This document shows positions 1-5,358 of a stretch of 9,650 nt of DNA, piece by piece. Position 1 is the first letter of the stretch, and each line of letters opens with the position of its first letter. The DNA comes from Bacillota bacterium. Its GTDB lineage: Bacteria > Bacillota > Clostridia > Lutisporales > Lutisporaceae. Made by a program: the position numbers and the translations under genes. The stretch covers positions 1 through 9,650 of the forward strand of contig JALNWH010000075.1 of NCBI GenBank assembly GCA_023230985.1. Direction: 5' to 3'. Below the pieces are notes generated by a model. That model saw only the letters and a list, made by a program, of their open reading frames with translations. It made no database searches and had not been told where the DNA came from.

Positions 1-7
1 AAATACT

Positions 8-36
8 CACCTAAATATGGGTTGTTACATAAAATA
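8..36 (+). promoter_or_regulatory. Candidate sporulation promoter (sigma-K/sigma-E-like) for the LysM-GH18 gene
   Basis: CACC at 8-11 and CATAAAATA at 28-36 are separated by 16 bases. This fits the B. subtilis sigma-K pattern mACm-N16/17-CATAnnnTA. The -10 half also resembles sigma-E promoters, but no convincing sigma-E -35 is placed correctly. Spore-lytic GH18 enzymes are expressed in the mother cell in Bacillus, which fits. The match is by eye only, and AT-rich DNA gives such matches by chance. Confidence 0.4.
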
Positions 37-65
37 AATATATATTGTTATAAAGGATGGTTGAT

Positions 66-1478
66 ATGATTATATATGTAGTCAAGCCGGGTGACAGTCT
101 ATGGCAAATATCCAATGCCTTTGGTGTTCCTTTATCAGAAATAATAGAAGCAAATAAACTTCCAAACCCTAATCAACTCTTGATTGGCCAAGCTATCATA
201 GTTCCAAAGGAAGGCGTTTACCATGTTGTAAAACCGGGCGAATCTTTGTGGATGATTGCCGGACTATATAATGTCACTGTTGAAGAAATATTAAGAAGCA
301 ATAATATTGCAAATCCAAATATTATTCATCCGGGGCTAAGGTTATTCATTCCTGCTCCCATTCACCGAGTAGTATCGGGGGAAACTTTATCCCAAATAGC
401 TGAAAAATATGGTGTTAGTGTTGAAAGTCTTGTAATTGCCAATAATATTGAAAATCCGGATTTGATTTTTCCCGGCATGATTCTTGTTGTGCCCATCTCA
501 GTCAGGCCGGAAATATTCGTAAATGGTTTTATCTATATGCTGGGACAGCAGGCAGGTCCCATAATAAATGAAGTTGCCGATAATTTGACTTATGTCAGCC
601 CTTTCGCATATCTGATACGAGAAAACGGAACTATGGAGCCTATTGATGATGATGTTGCCATAAATACTTCACTTGAAAATAATATAGTTCCCATGATGGC
701 TATTACAAACTTTACCTCAACCCAATTAGGAGAAAACCTAGCTCATGTTGTACTTAATAGCCCGGATATACAAAATACATTGTTGGATAATATAGTAAAT
801 ATAATGCAGGAAAAAAATTATAAAGGATTAAATGTTGATTTTGAAAATGTACTCCCGGCGGATCGAGTTCCCTATAACGAGTTCATGCAAAGGACTGTGG
901 ACAGATTACACCCCTTAGGTTATTTTGTTTCTTCCTCGCTAGCCCCTAAGACGAGGGCTGATCAGCCGGGATTACTTTATGAAGCCCATGATTATGAAGC
1001 CCACGGCAGAATAGCCGATTTCGTAGTTTTAATGACTTACGAATGGGGATATAGATTGGGGCCTCCACGAGCGATTTCACCTCTAAATTTGATAAAACAA
1101 GTATTGGATTACGCTGTCACTGTTATACCCAGAGACAAAATCTATTTTGGCTTCCAACTTTATGCAAGAGACTGGACTTTACCTCACGTACCCGGGCAGC
1201 AAGCACGTACTTTTAGTGTTCAAGAAGCAATAAGATTAGGTGTAAGATATGGCGCTGTCATCCAATACGATAGCATTGCCCAGTCACCCTTTTTCCGATA
1301 TAGGGACGATAATGGGGTAATGCATGAAGTATGGTTTGAGGATGCGAGGAGCGCTCAGGCTAAATTTGAGACTGTTAAAGAATATAGACTGGGGGGAATA
1401 AGCTACTGGGCTTTAGGCTATCCTTTCCCGCAAAATTGGACCCTTTTAGAAGATAATTTTATAGTTAAAAAGTTATAG
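66..1478 (+). CDS. LysM (x3) - GH18 spore cortex/germination glycosidase, YaaH/SleL family
   Basis: Predicted 470-residue peptidoglycan-binding glycosidase. Three LysM repeats lie at about residues 3-47, 50-96 and 98-144; each begins with a V-K/S-G-D/E-S/T-L block and ends in a VP or IP block. A GH18 catalytic domain follows from about 150 to the end. The GLNVDFEN motif places the likely catalytic acid at Glu260, and an MTYEWG block follows as in YaaH/SleL proteins. Family members cleave cortex peptidoglycan, or fragments of it, during spore germination; LysM tethers them to the spore. There is no signal peptide, which is usual for these spore-coat-targeted enzymes. Start choice: the ATG at 57 lies inside the ribosome site AAAGGATGG, so the ATG at 66 is preferred. 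Three LysM copies instead of two mean a one-to-one match to yaaH or sleL is not certain. It is convergent with cwlD, another cortex gene. No clear terminator follows. Confidence 0.9.
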   Translation: MIIYVVKPGDSLWQISNAFGVPLSEIIEANKLPNPNQLLIGQAIIVPKEGVYHVVKPGESLWMIAGLYNVTVEEILRSNNIANPNIIHPGLRLFIPAPIHRVVSGETLSQIAEKYGVSVESLVIANNIENPDLIFPGMILVVPISVRPEIFVNGFIYMLGQQAGPIINEVADNLTYVSPFAYLIRENGTMEPIDDDVAINTSLENNIVPMMAITNFTSTQLGENLAHVVLNSPDIQNTLLDNIVNIMQEKNYKGLNVDFENVLPADRVPYNEFMQRTVDRLHPLGYFVSSSLAPKTRADQPGLLYEAHDYEAHGRIADFVVLMTYEWGYRLGPPRAISPLNLIKQVLDYAVTVIPRDKIYFGFQLYARDWTLPHVPGQQARTFSVQEAIRLGVRYGAVIQYDSIAQSPFFRYRDDNGVMHEVWFEDARSAQAKFETVKEYRLGGISYWALGYPFPQNWTLLEDNFIVKKL

Positions 1479-1511
1479 ACTGCTTTCGAGATTCGACACT
1501 ATATATAAATA

Positions 1512-1767
1512 AGTGCCGGAGTATATTATACAGCAGTTGTGAGAAACCAAAGCATATATCATTTGATTCGATTGCTGTGTTACGAGGCCAATAATCTGTA
1601 AGCTTGTTCCGGGTTGCGCCAAAACTCGCTTCGCTCAAACAGTGACGCAACTAATCCTTCACTGCGCTAACAGATTCTAAGCCTCTCCACAACGCAATCT
1701 TAATCAAATATATAAGCTTTCTCGTAAATGCCGTGATGTATATTATACAAGCAGCATTGTGAGGAAA
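1512..1767. repeat. Two diverged direct repeats carrying the palindrome GTATATTATAC
   Basis: The blocks at about 1512-1547 and 1727-1767 line up as TGCCG, then GTATATTATACA, GCAG, TTGTGAG and AAAC, with small insertions in the second copy. The 11-base palindrome is exact in both (1521-1531 and 1738-1748), about 217 bases apart. They lie downstream of the GH18 gene and are not coding. They could be duplicated operator-like sites or remnants of a repeated element. Function is unknown. Confidence 0.55.
1584..1685. repeat. Nested imperfect palindrome (long cruciform/hairpin)
   Basis: Three nested inverted pairs share one centre: GAGGC 1584-1588 with GCCTC 1681-1685; AATCTGTAAGC 1593-1603 with GCTAACAGATT 1666-1676 (one mismatch); GTTGCG 1613-1618 with CGCAAC 1646-1651. 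The centre carries ACTCGCTTCGCTC, which resembles the short dispersed intergenic repeats of many Clostridia. It is probably a palindromic dispersed repeat and could fold as a stem of about 100 nt if transcribed. It is not protein coding. Confidence 0.5.
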
Positions 1768-1822
1768 CTGAATACAAAGAGAGTTGCATAGATAGGCGCA
1801 GCATACTTTATGCATTTTGTTT

Positions 1823-1948
1823 ACAGGTCTCAGCGAAGCCTTTGTTAAAAAGTCCGTAAAGCCGGCAGGACGTCGGCTTAGGTTTCACGGGGCAAGGAGG
1901 ACCCTTTGAAACCGTTAGGACTTTTCCAAAGGCGAGTGTTAGACCTGT
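1823..1948 (+). ncRNA. Candidate structured RNA: three stacked helices closing a three-way junction
   Basis: Helices seen directly: P1 ACAGGTCT 1823-1830 with AGACCTGT 1941-1948; P2 GCCTTTG 1838-1844 with CAAAGGC 1927-1933; P3 AAAAGTCC 1848-1855 with GGACTTTT 1918-1925; P4 AAGCCGGC 1859-1866 with GTCGGCTT 1872-1879, loop AGGAC; P5 GGTTTCA 1881-1887 with TGAAACC 1907-1913, then GGGG 1889-1892 with CCCT 1902-1905, loop CAAGGAGGA. The helices nest without conflict over 126 nt. G-T pairs at 1865/1873 and 1889/1905 pair as G-U only if the + strand is transcribed, so + is favoured. I do not recognise the family. It is not next to a start codon on the + strand, so a free-standing RNA is likelier than a riboswitch. 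No strong promoter or terminator is obvious. Confidence 0.6.
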
Positions 1949-2021
1949 CAAAATCATATTCTGTGTGCTAAGCCTAATATGTAACTCTCGATAATGTGCT
2001 CCAATAGAAAATCCCTATACC

Positions 2022-2040
2022 GGGCAATCACAGATTGCCC
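2022..2040. repeat. GC-rich hairpin GGGCAATC-ACA-GATTGCCC
   Basis: Perfect 8-bp stem with a 3-base loop, 49 bases beyond the cwlD stop codon on the minus strand. No T-run directly follows on either strand, so it is a weak terminator at best. GGGCAATC...GATTGCCCCTACG resembles a palindromic repeat dispersed in many Firmicute genomes (recalled, not searched). Confidence 0.5.
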
Positions 2041-2089
2041 CTACGATAATCGAATCAAATGATATATGCTTAAATATCACTGCATGTAG

Positions 2090-2809
2090 CTATAGGGCCT
2101 GCTCCAAAAACCTAGCTATTCCGACAAATATCGCCCAAGCAATCTTATCCTGATACTTATCATCCTGTAAAAGCCTTTCCTCCTCCGGGTTGGACAAAAA
2201 ACCGCATTCCACAAGCGCTGAAGGCATGGGCTTATTTTTTAAAAGAAAAATCGTATCTATGCTCTTAGCCATTCTATGATTTTTATTCTCTATATTGGTC
2301 TTTAACTCCTCCTGTATAAGCTCTGCCAGTCTTTTTCCTTCTGAACTGCCTTTTTGATAAAAAGTCTGCGCTCCATAATATTTGGCTTGGGGAAAACTAT
2401 TTAAATGTATAGATATAAAAACATCCGCACCGGAATTATTGATAATATCATTTCTTTTCCTTAAATCTTCATTCTTCTTACTTCTAACCTTTGCATTACC
2501 TTCACTGTAAAGACCCTTATCATCCTCCCTTGTTAATATGGCAATCCCGCCGGATTGTTCTACTAACCTGCTTAGTTTTAAAGAAATTTTAAGATTAATT
2601 TTATCCTCAGTTATACCGGTTTTGCCCGAAGCCCCGGGATCCATGCCTCCATGTCCCGGATCTATAACAATAACCTTATTTTTCATAGGAAATATATAAC
2701 TGCCAATGGTGGTCTTATGTATCGGCTCAAATAGAATTGGAATCATAGCAAAGATGAGTATGATGACAAGAATCTTTAGTGCCTTCTTTCTATTTACTAC
2801 TATTAAAAT
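2090..2809 (-). CDS. cwlD: N-acetylmuramoyl-L-alanine amidase CwlD (spore cortex muramic-delta-lactam synthesis)
   Basis: Amidase_3 zinc enzyme. CwlD removes the peptide from muramic acid in the forespore cortex, with PdaA then forming muramic-delta-lactam, the mark recognised by germination lytic enzymes. Numbering from the proposed start: DPGHGG (His53), ITED (Glu68), ISIHLNS (His135) and LVECGFLSNP (Glu201) supply the zinc ligands and catalytic Glu. The first ATG (2746) would cut into the N-terminal membrane segment. Upstream codons in frame encode VVNRKK plus a hydrophobic run (about residues 10-26), the usual CwlD anchor, but hold no ATG, GTG or TTG before an in-frame TAA. An ATT at 2807-2809 lies 7 bases after GGGGG (2817-2821) and gives 239 residues, against 237 in B. 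subtilis. I therefore propose ATT initiation; the fallback is ATG 2746 (218 residues). Confidence 0.88.
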   Translation of the reverse strand: MLIVVNRKKALKILVIILIFAMIPILFEPIHKTTIGSYIFPMKNKVIVIDPGHGGMDPGASGKTGITEDKINLKISLKLSRLVEQSGGIAILTREDDKGLYSEGNAKVRSKKNEDLRKRNDIINNSGADVFISIHLNSFPQAKYYGAQTFYQKGSSEGKRLAELIQEELKTNIENKNHRMAKSIDTIFLLKNKPMPSALVECGFLSNPEEERLLQDDKYQDKIAWAIFVGIARFLEQAL

Positions 2810-2822
2810 AAAAACACCCCCG

Positions 2823-2851
2823 GCTAAATATCTTTATATAAGATATTTGGC
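2823..2851. other. 12-bp hairpin in the cwlD leader, directly before the ribosome site
   Basis: AAATATCTT 2826-2834 pairs with AAGATATTT 2840-2848 around TATAT. The stem extends by T-G, C-G and G-C at its base. The base ends one base before the GGGGG ribosome site of cwlD (2817-2821). On the + strand a T-run follows 8 bases later (2859-2864), so it might serve as a weak terminator there, but no + strand gene reaches it. A role in cwlD translation control is inference only. Confidence 0.45.
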
Positions 2852-2907
2852 AGAAGGCTTTTTTATGCATAATATTTAAAGCTCAAAAGTCAGGGTCACT
2901 TCTTTTG

Positions 2908-2951
2908 GGCAAAGATCCTTCGGCTAAGGCCTCAGGATGACAATCCTTAGC
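2908..2951. repeat. Dispersed-repeat-like element in the dpaL-cwlD gap
   Basis: The segment contains AAAGATCCTTCGGC (2911-2924), CTCAGGATGACA (2931-2942) and an inverted pair GCTAAGG 2923-2929 / CCTTAGC 2945-2951. This type of sequence (AGATCCTTCG...CAGGATGACA) is a familiar short intergenic repeat in Clostridia and other bacteria (from memory). A related copy, AAAGATTCTTCGTC, lies at 8008-8021. Confidence 0.45.
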
Positions 2952-2969
2952 TCAGCCATCATTCAACAA

Positions 2970-4157
2970 TCACTTAGCGATAATTTTCTTATAACTATCC
3001 GGGTCTGTATCCCCTTCCGTGCTTATTATAATTACATTGGAGCTTTCGTTAAATTCCAGCTTTTCTTTTATTTTCTTTAACTTTTCCTCTTCCATTATCA
3101 TTTTCAAAAGCCCTAGGCCCGGGGCACCGGATTCACCGGAGATGATTCTTTCATCGTTTCCTACCGGATTTGCCATTATAACCATTCCTTTTTCAGCCAC
3201 ATAATCCGGACATGATACAAATAAATCTCCATAATCCCTCAATATAGGCCACGCAATGGGATTGGGTTCGCCGCAAGAAAGACCGGCCATTATGGTTTCC
3301 AAATCACCCTTTACAATATGAGGTTTCCCATCATTAATCAATGCAGATTTAAAAATACAATCCGCATTTTTCGGTTCCAATATTAACGTCTTAATATTTT
3401 CACCGTATTTATTTCTAAAATAACCCAGCATCGATGCTGCAAAGGAGCCAACACCTGCTTGTAATATTAAGTGAGTCGGTTTCTTTTCCTCTTGATTTAA
3501 TTGCGTACTAATTTCATGGGCTATTGTAATATACCCTTGCATTATCCGAATCGGTATATCGATATAATTATCCAAAGCAGTATCCTGTACCAAAATCCCC
3601 TTATTTTCTTCTGCATATTTCTTAGCATACCTTACCGCATCATCGTAGTTGCAATCCAGTACTTCTACTTTTGCACCTTCATCTCTTATGCTCTCAATTC
3701 TATGTACGGAGGAGCCTTTAGGCATGAATACAACAGATTTGTAACCTAATTGCCTTGCAGTCCAAGCAATACCTCTTCCATGATTTCCATCCGTTGCAGT
3801 TACAAATATCAATTCTTCATCCTTTAATTTATCACCTTTTAACAGATTATAACTAATATTCGATAATTCCAAACCAAATCTTTCAGCTAAATAAACTGCT
3901 ATCGCATAAGAGCCGCCTAGAACCTTAAAAGCATTGAGGTCAAACCTTTTTGACTCGTCTTTAACATAAATATTTCCTATGGATAGCCTGTCCGCTAAAC
4001 TTTTAAGAGAAACCAAAGGAGTCTCTTTATATATTGGAAAGCTTTTATGATAATGAATAATTTTATCTGCTGTTGATTCATTTAAATGGTCAATACTTAT
4101 CTTATCTTTTGAATAATAATTATTAAAAACCCACTTAATACCCAACGCTTCGTCCAT
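2970..4157 (-). CDS. dpaL: Diaminopropionate ammonia-lyase (PLP-dependent)
   Basis: 395-residue fold-type II PLP enzyme. The family converts D- or L-2,3-diaminopropionate to pyruvate and two ammonia (EC 4.3.1.15), in the cytosol. Seen: FDLNAFKVLGGSYA with the PLP lysine at Lys78 (E. coli YgeX Lys77), ATDGNHGRG with Asp123 in the place of the second catalytic base (Asp120 in E. coli), glycine-rich QAGVGSFA near 234 for the PLP phosphate, and SGESGAPG near 345. Length matches E. coli YgeX (398). The ATG at 4155-4157 follows GGGGG at 4164-4168. It lies 44 bases after prfB with no clear terminator, so read-through from secA-prfB is possible. The usual partners of ygeX in E. coli (ygeY, ygeW, ssnA, xdh genes) are absent here. 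A general threonine-dehydratase-like lyase is the alternative, but the LNAFKVLGGSYA block favours DpaL. Confidence 0.9.
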   Translation of the reverse strand: MDEALGIKWVFNNYYSKDKISIDHLNESTADKIIHYHKSFPIYKETPLVSLKSLADRLSIGNIYVKDESKRFDLNAFKVLGGSYAIAVYLAERFGLELSNISYNLLKGDKLKDEELIFVTATDGNHGRGIAWTARQLGYKSVVFMPKGSSVHRIESIRDEGAKVEVLDCNYDDAVRYAKKYAEENKGILVQDTALDNYIDIPIRIMQGYITIAHEISTQLNQEEKKPTHLILQAGVGSFAASMLGYFRNKYGENIKTLILEPKNADCIFKSALINDGKPHIVKGDLETIMAGLSCGEPNPIAWPILRDYGDLFVSCPDYVAEKGMVIMANPVGNDERIISGESGAPGLGLLKMIMEEEKLKKIKEKLEFNESSNVIIISTEGDTDPDSYKKIIAK

Positions 4158-4201
4158 TTTTATCCCCCATCATAATTTATTTGCTCAATATATTGTGAAA
4201 A

Positions 4202-5303
4202 TCACTTTTCCCACACTAGATAAGCATTGATAAATCTATCTAGATCCCCGTCCATTACAGCATTAACATTACCCACCTCTTCCCCTGTCCTGTGGTCCTT
4301 TACCATGCTATAAGGATGAAATACATAGGACCTTATCTGACTGCCCCAAGCAATTTCTCTGTACTCACCTTTTATATCTTCAATGCGCTCTTTATGCTCT
4401 TGCTCTTTTATCTCCAAAAGCTTTGCATAGAGCATTTTCATTGCCATTTCTTTATTGCTATGCTGAGATCTTTCATTTTGACATTGAACCGTAGTACCGG
4501 TGGGAATATGTGTTATCCTTACAGCCGAGTCAGTCTTGTTAACATGTTGTCCCCCGGCTCCACTTGCCCTATAAGTATCAATCTTCAAATCATCAGGGTT
4601 AATATCAATATTGACACTATCATCCAGTTCCGGCATTACGTCAACGGATGCAAAAGATGTGTGGCGTTTGCCTGCCGCATCAAAGGGAGATATTCGCACA
4701 AGTCTGTGAACACCCTTTTCGGATTTTAGATATCCGTAGGCATTTTCTCCTTCTATTAAAAGTGCAGCACTCTTTATCCCTGCTTCAGTATCTTTTAACA
4801 TATCTAAAATTTTAACGGAATATCCATTTTGCTCTGCCCAGCGAGTATACATCCTTAGAAGCATTATAGCCCAATCCTGAGCTTCCGTGCCTCCGGCACC
4901 GGCATGTATTGTAAATATCGCATTATTCTTATCGTATTCTCCCCTAAGCAAAGTCGCTATTGAAAACTTTTCAATTTCATTTTTTAATTTTGTAAAATCA
5001 TTTTCTATATCTGACAAAAGAGTCTTTTCATTCTCTTCTTCGCATAAATCCAACAGTGCTTTAAAATCATCAAATGCATTTTTTAAATTATCAATTCGGT
5101 TAACCTTTTCTTTTAGTCGTTTTGAGTTTTGCAATACCTGTGCCGCTTCTTCCGAGTCTTCCCAAAACCCTTCTAATTGCATTTTCCCTTCTATTTCAGT
5201 CAATTGTAGTTTTAAATTATCCAGGTCAAAGAGACACCTCTATATTATTTATTGTTATTTCCAACTCAGGTAATTCTATTTTATATTTATCAAGTTCAAT
5301 CAT
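4202..5303 (-). CDS. prfB: Peptide chain release factor 2, expressed through a programmed +1 frameshift
   Basis: RF2 reads UAA and UGA stop codons and triggers peptide release on the ribosome. A 25-codon leader starts at ATG 5301-5303 behind AGGAGG and ends at TGA 5226-5228. After a +1 shift at CTT the reading continues for 341 codons, giving 366 residues, the same length as B. subtilis RF2. With this numbering SPF, the stop-recognition tripeptide, is at 205-207 and GGQ, which enters the peptidyl-transferase centre, is at 250-252; both match E. coli RF2 positions. The downstream frame alone has no ATG near its beginning, and translation from the TTG at 5201-5203 would lack the leader. It sits 55 bases after secA, the conserved secA-prfB pair, and is probably co-transcribed with it. 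Confidence 0.96.
5225..5240 (-). promoter_or_regulatory. RF2 programmed +1 frameshift site (CTT TGA C with upstream SD-like GAGGTG)
   Basis: On the minus strand the sequence reads GAG GTG TCT CTT TGA C. The slip codon CTT is at 5229-5231, the in-frame TGA at 5226-5228, and the next base is C, which makes this stop weak. GAGGTG (5235-5240) serves as the internal Shine-Dalgarno-like stimulator. When RF2 is scarce the ribosome slips +1 and makes more RF2. This autoregulation is established for bacterial prfB. Confidence 0.95.
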
Positions 5304-5358
5304 TTTTAACCTCCTGTATTTATTCGATTACTAATCACAGCCATCGTTCAACCGTCAT

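Larger units (their letters stand above)
1550..2071. repeat. Segment bounded by a perfect 24-bp inverted repeat
   Basis: The 24 bases at 1550-1573 (beginning AAGCATATATC) are the exact reverse complement of 2048-2071. Homology stops sharply at both ends. Chance occurrence of a 24-bp exact inverted match in about 500 bases is very unlikely. The 522-bp segment has no convincing ORF and holds a nested palindrome, a folded RNA candidate and a GC-rich hairpin. This resembles a non-autonomous mobile element (MITE-like), but I see no target-site duplication outside the arms (AAACCA on the left, AAATAT on the right). It could instead be two inverted copies of a short dispersed repeat. Confidence 0.6.

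Noticed and set aside
1465..1650. 61-codon open frame on the minus strand past the end of the GH18 gene
   Set aside because: It overlaps the inverted repeat and palindrome, has no ribosome site that I can see, and its translation resembles no protein family.
1889..1915. Resemblance to TPP riboswitch text (ACCCTTTGAAACC)
   Set aside because: The CTGAGA block and the rest of the thi-box are missing, and the bases are used in the P5 helix instead.
4188..4207. Small hairpin at the prfB stop codon (GAAAA-GTGA-TTTTC)
   Set aside because: A 5-bp AT-rich stem without a T-run is too weak to call a terminator.
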